64,000 nucleotides of DNA. Origin: Pachypanchax playfairii. Taxonomy: Eukaryota > Chordata > Actinopteri > Cyprinodontiformes > Aplocheilidae. Made by a program: the position numbers and the translations under genes. Shown piece by piece: positions 50,536 to 62,580 of the stretch. Position 1 is the first letter of the stretch, and each line of letters opens with the position of its first letter. Location: assembly GCA_006937955.1 (NCBI GenBank), contig SSNP01000002.1, forward strand, positions 8,327,170 through 8,391,169, written 5' to 3'. The notes under the pieces were generated by a model. The model did no database searches. It saw only the letters and a list, made by a program, of their open reading frames with translations, and was not told the origin of the DNA.

Positions 50536-51240
50536 TTTTTTTCTAATTTGATAACAGAAAACTGCTTCATATCACAAATCTTATATGCAGCATGATGGTT
50601 TACAGATAAAAACAATCACTTGATGATCAGTATGTTAAAGGTTTCCTGAAACAGACAGACAAATGTTTAGAATGTTGGAACTTCTGTATTTTGGCAAATC
50701 TTTCTTTTAGGACGTTTGACACGATCCATTCAGGGCTGAAGTGCAGCGTGACATTGTGCCCTCAGGCTGTCCATTCAGTAAAACATCCTGAATCATTCTT
50801 ATAAAGCATTACTGAGATAGAGAAAGATACATCTATCTCTGGTTTATTTGCGAGGATCCTGTGTTAGACACACCCACACTGGTCTAATCTAAGTAACACA
50901 GACTGTCTCGCCAAAAAGGTGGATGAAGATCTGAGTATATATTAGTATCCTGTTTCAACTGCCTGTACGTGTGTCGGTGTGTTTCTATCTTCTGGATATC
51001 AGCAAATTTAGACCAAATATATGGAAACAGATCAGTATGTTTAATGCAGGTAAACCATCCTTCAGAGATTCTGCTTAAAATTCTAATCTATTTTTCATAT
51101 GAATGTTTATCTGTCTGACAACCACCCACATCCTGTCATTTACATATCTCACTCCAACTACTTTGGTTTCTTCAGTCTTCCTGATAAAACTGACATAAGC
51201 AATGTCTACAATGCAGAAAAAGTCACTAGTAGATGATGAG

Positions 51241-51440
51241 CGGGTTCTATTCATTCATTTTCTATACCTGCTGCTCTGCAGGGTCTAGTTTCATATCATA
51301 TTCATCATATGACCACATAGTGACAAACCAGTTTAAAATCAGCAATTAACCTATAATAGATGTTTTTTGGTTTGTGGGAGGAAGCCGGAGTCCCTGGTGA
51401 AAACCCACACACGCATAAGGAGAACATGTAAACTCCATGA
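51241..51440 (-). repeat. Teleost interspersed repeat fragment
   Basis: CATTCATTTTCTATACCTGC at the left and GTGGGAGGAAGCCGGAGT followed by GAAAACCCACACACGCATAAGGAGAACATGTAAACTCC at the right match the two ends of a very common fish repeat (recalled: ..TGTGGGAGGAAGCCGGAGTACCCGGAGAGAACCCACGC..). The centre is shortened and decayed. Confidence 0.6.
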
Positions 51441-52224
51441 CAATTTATCCCACTTTACAGGATTTTTTTTTTCCCTAAATGTAATCAAGCCATTTTCCTG
51501 CCAGGTAACTTGTTTTATTGCCAACTTTACTAAATAACAATGGAAAACTAAAGAGATGACAGCTGGGGACAAGAAGTCATCTCGCTTCTTTTTAACAACA
51601 AATGCTTGTTTTTTTCATGAAAGTTCTCATCTTTGACAATCAATGTAGTTTATAAATGTGTTGCAGTGTTGAAGGAAACTCCAAATACTGACCGGTATTT
51701 ATGAATAATGCAAAAATGTGGGTTTATAAACCCAATTTGAGGATCAAATATGTAAAAACTCTGATTGTTTATGAACAAAATTGTATAATTTGATAATAAA
51801 TTTTAAGAAGGTGACAGTGAAAGAAGGTTTTTTTGGCAGATTCATTCAAATTCTCTAGAAAAGACTGGAAAATCATGTTAAAACCTTAAACTGTGTCTAT
51901 GTTAAATAGAGATTTCATTACAACATTAAATTGGTCACATGACACTGGACAACAACATAATATGGCAGCTTTTGTGGCAAAGTAATTAGCCAGATTATAT
52001 TTAGTTGGTGTTTAAAGATACATTAAATTACAATGTAATCAGAAAAAACTAAACTGTTTCAAAACTTCATAAATAAGACTGTAAAGTTATTTTAAGGTGT
52101 TTGATTGTGTCCAAACACATTCACCTACAGACTTTAGTCAATTGGACTGAATATTGAGGAAACTTGCTCATGTCTTTTAGGCGGAAGGTACATTTTAAGT
52201 TTCTGTATCATATTTTTTTTTAAG

Positions 52225-52836
52225 TCAAGTCAAGTCAACTTTATTTATATAGCGCTTTAAGAACAGCGGCAGCTGATACAAAGCGCTGAACAAAGTTAAA
52301 CAGATAAAAACACCCCAAAAGAATGTGAAACATTAAACATATATGAACAATAAAAACAAAGACTTAAAATAACAAGACAAAGATAGAAAGGCTCAAGATG
52401 GGGGGAAAGCCAAGGCAAACAAGTAGGTTTTAAGTTGAGACTTAAAGACAGCCAGAGACGAGGCTTGTCGAATCTGTAGCGGTAGCAGGTTCCACAACCT
52501 CGGACCCGCCACAGATAATGCTCTGTTCCCCCACATCCTCCGGCGAGACCGTGGCACCTTCAGCAGCAACATCTCAGCCGACCGAAGGGGGCGAGCTGGA
52601 GCATGGAGCTGGAGAAGCTCCGAAAGATAGGAGGGGGCCAGAGCATTTAAAGATTTAAAAACATATAAAAGAATCTTAAAATGTATGCGGTAAGTTACCA
52701 AGTAACCAAGTAACCAATGCAGAGGGGCCAGGATGGGGGAAATGTGATCTCTTTTTTTGGTGTTTGTCAAAAGCCGTGCTGCAGCGTTCTGGACCAATTG
52801 GAGGCGTGAAAGATGTTTTTGAGGTATGCCAAAATG
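52225..52836 (-). mobile_element. 5'-truncated L2/CR1-type LINE, 3' end with reverse-transcriptase C-terminus
   Basis: On the minus strand an open frame runs from about 52836 to the stop at 52393: IPQKHLSRLQLVQNAAARLL, ..DHISPILAPLHWL.., LAPSYLSELLQ, WGNRALSVAGPRLWNLLP, ending SQLKTYLFALAF. This is the C-terminal end of a LINE reverse transcriptase of the L2/CR1/Rex type. The 3' UTR ends with GCGCTATATAAATAAAG (reverse of 52239-52255) and (GACTT)n units at 52226-52239, a typical LINE tail. A small in-frame duplication (CAAGTAAC twice, near 52697-52715) inserts a few residues (GYLVT) after HWLL. The 5' truncation and lack of an upstream RT core mean it is inactive. Confidence 0.85.
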
Positions 52837-53099
52837 ATGCCATTATTATCATTATGTCTGTGATATTTTAGCCTTCTCTGCTTTTTCCTATTTAATACAT
52901 TTAGTGCTGATTGTAAGTAAATAAAAAGATAACGAAAGGGATGCAGACATTAGTTTCTTTACTATTCTTCAAAAATATGACAGACAGATTTTATCCTGTG
53001 GAATAAAGATGAGTAACTTTCTTATTCTTCTTTCTTTATAGCTTCCTCTTCCTCACCCCATTCACAGGCTTCTCCGATGCTATTTACGAGTTCCATCAA

Positions 53100-53310
53100 C
53101 TCAACGGTATGGGCTCAATAAAACATTCCTGCATTAGAGGGCAGAATTAGACTCTCTAAGTCCCTTTTCCCTGAGGCCACCAGTGCCAGCACATACAGCA
53201 ATCAGTTTAGCAGATAACAAATGGCCGCATGAGGACGCCTGGGCCTCTTCGTAATGGATCCAATGCAAGGATCACTTTGCAATTGATCACAGAGGAGCTA
53301 ACTGTGGGAT
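53100..53310. promoter_or_regulatory. Candidate noncoding regulatory element
   Basis: This segment of balanced base composition and high word complexity stands out from its AT-rich, repeat-filled surroundings (for example AAATGGCCGCATGAGGACGC and TTGCAATTGATCACAGAGG). No reading frame is protein-like and no repeat family is recognised. A conserved enhancer is possible, but only composition supports this. Confidence 0.2.
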
Positions 53311-54148
53311 GCTTACATCCACAGTATGAAGCAGAAAGGGGTATACATCTCAAAACCAATCATAAATCAAAGGGATGCTATTACACTTAAATACTGCTTG
53401 AGAATAAGTAGATGCAGGATTACACTGGGATGATAATTTATTTCTGTTTTAGATGAGTAATAGTATAAGAGCTTCGGTATAAAAGAATTATTGTTGAGTT
53501 GTAAGAGCCAAGACACAAAAAAAGCCAAACTTATTCCCTTCTGGTATCAAATCTCCTTTTATTAAGCAGTTTGGTAACAACTTTTAATTAGTTCCACTGA
53601 TCATATAAACCAAGTTTCATTAAAAAAAAAAAATCATGACGACTATTAAAACGTTCTCATCATCATGTCGTTAAATTGTTTTTATACTGATATGAAAGTA
53701 AAGTTAAATTAATGTCTGTTTTTTCCTCTTTGCTTTGAAATGTTTCAACAAAACTCATGTTGTTGTCTTAAAAAACTGAATGTTCAGTTTCCTCAAATGA
53801 TAAATAGACAAACAGTGAAGCAGAAGATACGCAACAGAGGAACTCCAACACGCATGTGACTGTTTTTAATGTCAGGCTAGCTGTCATGTTAGTTCAACAT
53901 TTATAACCACATGACATAAAGTCAAGTTTCTTTAGCTGATAATTAAAATCAGCTGCAAAGAAAAACACAGAATCTAAATGAGAACTTTAACACTTTTATA
54001 TTATTTTGACTGAAGTAACAAAAGCATAAAAAATGCTAACTTGTGAAAAGGGAGGTATTAATGTCCACTTTAAACAACTTGTGGAAAATATTTATTTATA
54101 TGTAAAAACCAAAATGTAAAAAATAAAGAGTGAACATCTAACACAAGA

Positions 54149-54637
54149 TTAAAGCAGAACTAAGTAAGTTTTGCTCTCGCTCTCCCCCTACTGGTCCCCT
54201 GTGAAAGCTCACTGTCGTAACGTTCCCCCGCCGCAGACCCCCCTTCCTCACCCCCCACCCCCTCCACCCCGCCGCCGCCTCCCCAACAACAACGCGCAGA
54301 GAACGCTTTTGCAAGAAGAAAGAAACACAAAACCAAGAAAATGTCTCGACAGGTGAGTATTATTGTCATCTTTGCGCTCCTAAGGGTGGCGTTGCTAACA
54401 ACGGCAAGGGCTTCATGCTTGTATTTATGTACGTGAGTGTGAGTGCCGTAAAGCAGGTTTGTTCTCGCGAGATTAGTCGGGTCCGATCCACTGAAAGTTG
54501 CAAGTGCTGCTTTCAGGACACAGACCCCGGAGGGAGGGGAGGGACCCACGAATCACCCCGCCAAGTCCTTGTTTACCCCCACAGGGACTCTAGAAAACAT
54601 TTATTGAGGTGAAAAAACTTACTTAGTTCTGCTTTAA
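54149..54637. mobile_element. MITE with 20-bp terminal inverted repeats and TTAA duplication
   Basis: TTAA at 54149-54152 and at 54634-54637 flanks inverted ends AGCAGAACTAAGTAAGTTTT (left, 54153-54172) and AAAACTTACTTAGTTCTGCT (right, 54614-54633). The match is perfect over 20 bp. The 449-bp interior is GC-rich and CpG-containing (CCGCCGCCTCCCC), unlike its AT-rich flanks. The TTAA duplication points to a piggyBac-like origin. Open frames inside, including a 129-codon minus-strand frame, look like composition artefacts, with no transposase. Confidence 0.8.
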
Positions 54638-56800
54638 AGCCTCGGTCACAGTGACCCATAGGGCCAGCTGCAAACTAGTTTTGGACCATTTATGGAACAT
54701 TTATTATGAATCCCCATTATGCACAAAGTTTTTAAGGATAAAATTGCTTCCAAATTTAAGTTTTTCTCTAGAATGCCTCAAGTTGCTCTTACTAATTGAA
54801 CAGAAGCCCCAACAACTTCCTACAAATACAAGTGGAACTTCTGGCCACATCCACGAAGGTCTACAAACTCTAGACTTCATAATAACCAGAAGTACATGAA
54901 CATATCATTAATACAGGTCTTTGTTACCTTCTGCTTGCAGGGGGAGCTTATCTTCAGCTGTCATTGGGTGAGAGGTTGAGTTAACATTGTACAGGTTGAC
55001 AGTCAAATTTGGGATGAACATAATTCATTTAAAAGTAATCAATCTGATCTTTTGGATTTTTTTTTCATATAACATATAATACAAGGTAAAGATCTGGGAG
55101 GTTTGAATAAAAAATGTCTAGAAATCACATAAAAAATTCTAACCCATATTAGAAAACAAACATATTAATAATAAAGTAAAAATATGTAATAAAAAAAAAA
55201 TTATTGAGCCAAACAAACAAAATATAAAGACTATAAAAGTAAATCCTCTTTAAAAAATATTAAATTCAGTCTCCTTTAGTTAGTTTATCACACATGTATA
55301 GACAACAGTCTGAACACTATTTAATAGTTATTTACACATGTAAGTGTTTTTGTTAGGTTTCATTCCACCACCTCCTTTTCTTTGGCTCATCAATGAAGAG
55401 TAAAAATAGTCAAAGGCTGCTGACTGATGAAAGATAGTGTGAAGCTGCGTAGAGAGGCTGCTGCCCTATAATTATGCTGCAGATGGAGAGTTTTTGACAG
55501 CCAAGCAAATACACAGATAAAACACTGTATTACTTCTGATAAAAGTGCTTACGCAAAGTTTCCAACAAAAACTAAATCAGCAAGGAGAGATGTGTCAGTA
55601 TCGCTCTCCTAAAATACACTGCGAACACATTCAGCAAAACATTTTGCCTAGTTGTTAAGTTTGTTGTGTTTCAGATATTCCATCCAATAGATATGGATCA
55701 TGTTTTATTCCTATTCTGTTTAATTGCCATAGAACTGAGACAATGGAAAAAGATGGTTTAGAATTTAACTTAGAAACATTTCAAATGTTAGAGAGTTAAT
55801 TCATCTTCCTTTGGAGGATGCAGGATGGATGCATCAGCTCTGCAGGGTTTATAAAGCATTTTCTCCTCACAAGAGAGTCAGTATTTTAGTGCTGCTGCAG
55901 TGAAGTATACGTTCTTTAAAGTGATAATTATAGTATCAGATAATATGAGGGTGCAACTCATACCAAAATGAGTGTTTAAATAGGTTGGGGAAAAGAGAAA
56001 ATGATATTGTGGAGAATAAAACTGTTATCATGAACACAAAAATGTTGTAAGAGGTGAATACAATTAAATTTTTTGTCAATTATTCTAAATCTTCTCTCAC
56101 TTTTTCAAACCTCCATCTCAGTTAGTACCTTTCCAAGTTTAATTATTCGATGTACACGTCTCACTTCAGACTGCTTTGCACACTCATTTCTAGACTGTGA
56201 GTGGCGTCACCAATCCAGACCCAACTAGACGATACACCGATCTGTTTGATCTATTGTCCAGATGATATCTCAATGCCTTCAACCTTCCAAGATCAGGAAA
56301 ATTATATTTTTCTGTTGCTGTTGTTTCATAAACCAGTTTGGAGTTTGAAGAGTTTGGAGAAACAGTTTGGAGAAACAGATAACCAAAGATTTGAGCTAAT
56401 GGCTAGTCAGAAGGAAAAACTGACCATGTGGATTTCTGCTATCTTTAAACAACTCCAGTGTCAAAAATATCAAAGCATTTAACTTGTATAAACATTTACA
56501 CATTACTGAGTTATTTACATAGAATTCTGTGATTCTTTTCAGAGGAAATGAGCAATAGTGCTCATAATAGCACTTCCTGTTTAGCATGCAACACTTTGCG
56601 TTTTAATAATTCTAAAAGTATTACAGTGTAATGTAAAACTAAAGGGATTTATAAAGGTTTATAAAGAACTGTTTATGTGAACTTTAAATAACATTTTGAA
56701 ATTAAAGTTGTTTATTTCCTACTGTGTTAACTGACTGTCTTTTCAAACACATTCTCTGTTTCTGAGGTTGTTTAACAGGTAAGAAAAAAATCTTCATAAC

Positions 56801-56894
56801 TTGCTTGAGTTAAATGAGACTGAGAAAAACTTAAGAGGATAGTTCAAATATTTTTATCTGAATTTATTTCTTAAGTCTCATTTAACTCAAGCAA
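56801..56894. repeat. 94-bp perfect-arm inverted repeat
   Basis: Arms of 21 bp at 56801-56821 and 56874-56894 are exact reverse complements (the left arm begins TTGCTTGAGTTAAATGAG), separated by 52 bp. An inner CTTAAG occurs on both sides (56830-56835 and 56869-56874). The segment could be a tiny MITE or a strong hairpin. It lies in the presumed tmem163 intron. Confidence 0.75.
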
Positions 56895-58251
56895 ACAGAG
56901 CATCTCTAACAATCACATGATTTATTTTAGAACCAACATTAAACACTCAACAAAACCAGAGGTGGACCATAAAGGAAGCTTTAAATTATGTGAATGACTG
57001 CCGAAGCGACCTCACTCCATTAACCACGTCTAAACTGGGAGGAAGCCGAGTTGTGAAATCTGACAGCTTGACACAAACTACCGCTTGGATCAGAAGGTTA
57101 ATGAAGTGTGAATCCTACACAGAAATCCATTCAGGCTTAGCAGCGATGCTGAGGCGGGCAAAACTACCTTGACAACAATCCAAACCTGAATCGTAAAGTA
57201 AACAAAAACGTCTCATTAAATTCCTGAATGTGCAAGTTTAGGCTGCACTTAATGTTTAAAACAATAAGTGAATGAAACCTGCACATTTTTAAATATCCCA
57301 GCAGACGAACACGGAAGAAATCTGAACAAAGCAAACAGTGTGTTACACAACTTACAATCGTTTTTATGTGCTTTCAATTTTCAGCTGATAGAAACTGTGC
57401 AACACACCGTGCACGGCCACATGGTATCCCCTATACTCAATCCAGGGCTTTCACCTCGTCACAGGTGCATCTCAGCTCCTAAGCACACTCGTTCAAAGGC
57501 TTGCTGTGTAAAACAGATGCTGCTCAAAAATGCAAAAGAAAAAAAACAGAGCATTAACAAAATAACAAATAAAAATGAATAAACCTCATGAAAATAAAGA
57601 CAGAATTTGGTGTTCTAGTTAAGAGGGAACACATTAAAGTAGTGATTTATAACTGACATTAGTGTCAATCTCATAACACTTTTAATAAAACGATTTCTTG
57701 AATGAAGGATGAGAAGTTTAAATACACCGAGCAGCTTCACACAAACCAAAGCAGAACACACCTTAAATACAAATTTTAAAGAACTGAAAGTCAGAAAAGT
57801 CTGCAATTCTAAAAGTTTATTTACTATTAGTTTTTAAGTTAAGGAAGTCCTCTATGTAATTACCATGAATTTGATGGTGTTGCTTTAAGAGATATATTTT
57901 TATATCTTCAACTTGCGTCAGACACCGTTGTGTGTGTCTGTGTGCGTAATTGGTTCGTCGCCTCTCGGTGTTGTTAAGAAGGGAGGGGAGATGGGACTGA
58001 AGCATCTGGCGTGAGAATCTCAGAATGCTGAAGACAATTTCAAGGCTTTAGAGCTTGAGAGATGATGATTACCTGGAGATCCTGGAGAAATGCTTTGAAA
58101 GACATAACAACTGCAACAAACTGAAGACAAGACTCTGAAAACTATTCAAGCAGCAATAAAAACAGCTGAATGAAACAATAATATATACGTGAGAAGATTG
58201 TTTAAAGAAATTTCCACTGTGCTAAAACGTCTATCTCGATTCAGATGAGTG

Positions 58252-58253
<2 letters not shown>

Positions 58254-58299
<46 letters not shown>
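58254..58299. repeat. (AT)n microsatellite
   Basis: An uninterrupted alternating AT tract of about 46 bp; likely polymorphic in length. Confidence 0.95.
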
Positions 58300-58301
<2 letters not shown>

Positions 58302-60555
58302 TATTGAAACTGTAAAAATTGTCTATATCTAGGAAAATGATCTTCAGTTCAGTAAAATTTCCAATGATACAAGTTTTAATTTTCTTCTGTGGTCAAATGA
58401 TGGAATAAAAATTACAGTTTGAGCTTCGTTTCAGCTTAAACTCGTGGTTGAAACATAAATAAACTTCTAGCTGCACCACATGTGATTTTTTTTCTGAAAT
58501 AATCACTCAAATTTCACAACATTTGAACCTGAAATGCAGCTGTTAGCAGAAACTTTCCAATTGTTCACTTTAATGAGTTGATCCCTGCCTTTAGAATTAC
58601 ACCAAGAGACGTGTTGCAGTTCATGAAAACAGCTGCTCCATGATGTGCTTCCTTAGGATTTAATATTAAGACACATGGGGGGGGTGAGAAATATACACTA
58701 TTTTACCAGAAAAACACTGGCTTCATTTGTAAAGTGTATTTTTTTTTTTTTGAAAAAGTAATCATGATTTCTACATTCACCCCCCCTCAATCAGTGTGCT
58801 GCAGTTTAAATACATAAATAAATATGTAATAATAAGTAATAATGTTTTCACTTTCTAATTCCCCATTTTTGTCTATAAATACTGATTCAAAAAACCAAGA
58901 TGGAGACGACAACGTGTTAAACTCAAGATTCACAACAATCACTGGTTAAATGTGTGTCAACTTTGAATTTAACTTCCGTAAAAGCACATATATGCTTGTC
59001 AAACATCAAAGTTAAAAAGACAGGCCCTTTTCTCTGATGTCCAGTTTATTATACATAATTTATTTGCTGTCTTTGCAGTAAGTGGGACTTTTAAAACAGT
59101 TTTAATGTGGTATATGGAATCCTGGATAGTAGCATCAAAGAACAAGTGCAACACAATGAGTTTAGACCACACTCGCTTAAAAACACTCAATATCTTTATA
59201 TTACATAAAGTAGGAATCATAAGTCAGGGAAAGAGAAGGATGAGCAGAGCGATAACCCCCACTCCGTTACTGAGAAGTCAAAGTATCCTTGTCCCCATTC
59301 TGTCAGTCATAAGATGCAACACAGTGATGCTGAATCTCGATCGGCGCCAGCGAGACTCTCACACACTCGCTGCCATTCATCATCTAATTACTGATAAACG
59401 GTAAATACAGTCTCAGCACATGCTGTCAAATCACAGGCTGTTAAAGACGCCATCATCCCGTTCACCACACAACACACTGACACAGCAAAGAATGGAGTCG
59501 TTTACATTTAACACCATCAGCATTCAACAGACAGCCTGTTCACTTGAGCTGATCTACTGTTCGACATCATTTTCTATTGTTTGAGAAGAATCTAAACCAT
59601 TCGAGGAATGACAACGTATCAACTAAACGCAGAACCAGTAAGGAGGAATAATACAAACTGTGTGCAGAAAGAACACAATCATCTATGATTGAACCAGCAC
59701 AGTTTGTGGCTTTTTGTAAAGAAAGTGCACATTCATGCCAAATTACACGCTGAAAAGACAGGGGTCATCTAATGATAGCAATTGAGTTCATATAGACTCC
59801 TATTATCTTAATAATGGACTCCTCTCTCAGCAGCTGACAGCTGGAAGTGGACCAGAAGCTCAAGTTTTTTTCCATCTCATCTTAAAAGTGAACAAAAATG
59901 ATACTTAAAGCTTCTCTCTGCAGAGTGCAGGACAGTTTTTATTTCCTGTGGCTGATTAGCCATGAATAAAACAAAAATCATCACGATAAATATAAAAGGT
60001 GCAAAAAGTGCAAACTGGGATAATTTACACCTCGAACAGATATGAGCAGAGACAAGTGTTCCATTTTTAGCCTCGACAGCATGAAAATCTGAGAAATCGT
60101 CTCCCACATTCGTCAAATATATTGAGATCTTGCTTAAAAAGTACCAGCAGAAGAGTAAATAAATATCTAAGTTTGAGGAAGATGTTTTTAATAGAAAGAA
60201 AATCATAATGATTGAATGTTCTCTCATAAATTCACACACACAAAAAGCCACATTTTCAGCTGCTTTTTTTTTTTTCTAAAGTACTTCCAGACACTTACAC
60301 AAACCCCATGTGTGTTCACAAAAACATGTACGTTTCTCAGCACTCCATTTGGTAAACACTAGCTATGAATATAAATATTATTCAAGCTTCATACTCCTGC
60401 TTTCACTCTCTGTTTTGTCTGTAAATTTAGAATTGACTCATAAAACGTACTACTTCTTTCCGTTTTAGGAACAACCCAGACAACGGTGTGTGAGCCATCA
60501 ATTTGTTATACAAGATTATTCAGCACAACAATAATCTGAATCATTCAAACACCAT

Positions 60556-61248
60556 TTAAGGTAATCATTTTTACCCCCTCTGCATTTTCAACTTCATGTA
60601 ACTTTCTCAAATTTAACCCTATCTGTCTAAAACTTTATGACTTTTTATAAAATGACTATTTTGGCATTTTTTAGAATTTTTGGAATGTTTTTGATAAAAA
60701 ATAAAAAGACTGTGATCATTTTTACCTAGAACCACCGAAAGGGGTCATTTTTACCCCATAGAAAACAATGTAACGCTGAGACTTGCAACAGCGCTGCAGC
60801 GCGAGCGTTGCTAGGCAACCGCGTTCTGGCGCGAAAAGTGACAGCTCGAGCTAGAGTGTCCCTTCTATACTGTTCAAATTTACTATCAAGCAAGCAAACA
60901 AAAGAATAGATTTCAAGGAACGCTAAACATCTGCTCTACTGGCTACAGGTAATCTCAGCCACCATCTCAGATTGTCATATAGTTGACTGATCGGTCTAAA
61001 AAAATGAAGAGAAGCAGACTTATGAATGATGAAGAAGCAATATTTATCCCACATTATTTAGTTATTGGTAAAATTTTTGTTGAATCCATGCGTACTTCCG
61101 AAAGATAAAAAAAAAAAAAGTTTAAAAGGAAAAAAAAACCTCTATAAACTGCATGTCTCTTCTTTTTAAATGCTGCTAGACAGGGGGTCAAAATGACCCC
61201 CTCTGGCGGTTCTAGGTGGTATTGGAATGTTGGCGGTTCCAGTGTTAA
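60556..61248 (+). mobile_element. Degenerate piggyBac-like element
   Basis: TTAA occurs at 60556-60559 and 61245-61248. The right end, reverse-complemented, reads TTAACACTGGAACCGCC. Nested inside are further inverted copies: CCTAGAACCACCGAAAGGGG (60725-60744) against the reverse complement of 61197-61216, CCTAGAACCGCCAGAGGGGG. The GGGGTCAttttTACCCC words recur at both sides, as in known fish piggyBac families. At 61004 the plus strand reads MKRSRLMNDEEA.., followed by a premature stop, a plausible decayed transposase start. The left boundary is uncertain (60556 or near 60724). Confidence 0.6.
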
Positions 61249-61319
61249 TGACATACTGCGAACAGTAAACAGTCATGAAAATATAAAACAGAGACTGAAA
61301 TCTACACATACTGATACAT

Positions 61320-61390
61320 ACAGAGCCCTCACATATACACTAACACACACACAAGCACACCCACATGAACACATGCACACATACACACGA
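61320..61390. repeat. CA-rich microsatellite-like tract
   Basis: An interrupted CACA/CACG/CATG tract with units such as ACACACACAAGCACACCC. It lies directly right of the piggyBac-like element. Confidence 0.7.
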
Positions 61391-62533
61391 GAAAACAAAT
61401 CTTTGTGTATAATTGAGTACTTTTATATAGAGTGATATATTATATCTTTCTGATTATGAACAACATTAATAATGTTTTGTTTTTGTTAGTTTTGGTCTGC
61501 TTTTGTTGTCTTCTCCCCTAACATCCCCCCGCCTCCAGAACCAGATACGATCATAGAAATAATAAAGCGCACTATACAACAGAAGGGGTAAATTCAACCC
61601 TAACTGTTGTAAGAATAAATCTGTCCTGACATAATAAGGCACCCAGACCCACAATTCTGTTTGCCAAATACATCAGGACAGGACAGGTTAAAAAAAAAAA
61701 AGAAAATATAAAACATGCAAAAGAAAAACATAAAAAGACACTGAAAAATTTGCAATAAAGCAACAGAAACTAAAGGATTTTCATTGTATCAAAGAAATGG
61801 CTCTGTTGTTGAGTTGAGTTTTGAGTTGGGCGGGTGGGGACAGAATGTGACATCGAACACGGTGCATGGAGGTTTAAGGAGGAGAAAGAGGAGGAATGAG
61901 TGTAGAGGAAGGAAGAAGGAAAACTAGGAGGAGTAAACTGCAGAGAGATGCAGAAGTGGAGCAGAAGAAGGAGGGAGGAGAGAGATGTGTATTTGTACGA
62001 CTGTGTTTCTGCAGTGAGTGCTCAGATATGATGAATGGCCCACAGACAGAGCACAGATACAGTCCCACTGAATGCAAACATCTCTTTTGTGTACATGCTG
62101 CCTTCTGCGATCCATCATTTGTTTTTAGTGCTGCTCAATGTGCCAAATGAATGCAGCAAAAAGGAAAAAGGCACCTTCTAATGACTGGCTGAATGCTAAT
62201 GGCAGATCATACTGCGGTATCTTTTTAAAGTGTTAAAAAGCAAAACACAAAGAGTTTTGATTCTATGACCCACCTGAGTTACAGACATCTGTCTGAGGTA
62301 CAGACATGTTCATTCCTGTCATCACAGTCAGCCAAGGTGTGAACACAAATTGGATTCTGAAGTGAGAACAATCTGAAGGATGCCAAGGCAGCTACATCCT
62401 GAAATACTACATCAACTTTGTAACAATCTAAACTAAGACAAAATCCCTGTACTATGATGTATACAATGTACAAAAGGTGTAATGAGAACAAAGAACAAAA
62501 CAGATGTTAAAAATGTCACCAGTAGTTTATTAG

Positions 62534-62580
62534 AGTCACCATGGTAACCACACAACTGTGTCTTTCCTCCCAGACAGTAA
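62534..62580 (-). repeat. Copy B of the inverted repeat pair carrying an RFX X-box
   Basis: Read on the minus strand: TTACTGT, a purine-rich spacer, then GACACAGTTGTGTGGTTACCATGGTGAC. The order and most bases match copy A at 43809-43855. The X-box-like motif is at 62535-62548. Confidence 0.5.

Noticed and set aside
50421..50615. Poly-glycine frame on the minus strand
   Set aside because: It is a translation artefact of the poly-C/(CCA)n microsatellite.
52393..52797. A host gene encoding a 134-residue protein
   Set aside because: The residues match the C-terminal part of LINE reverse transcriptases and are followed by a LINE 3' tail; it is a truncated retrotransposon.
54160..54549. 129-codon minus-strand frame with a Gly-rich segment
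   Set aside because: It lies entirely inside the GC-rich TTAA MITE, and the Gly run is the translation of CCGCCGCC-type sequence.
58254..58299. A CRISPR-like or satellite array
   Set aside because: It is a plain AT dinucleotide repeat. No array of spaced direct repeats exists in the window, and CRISPR would not be expected in a fish genome.
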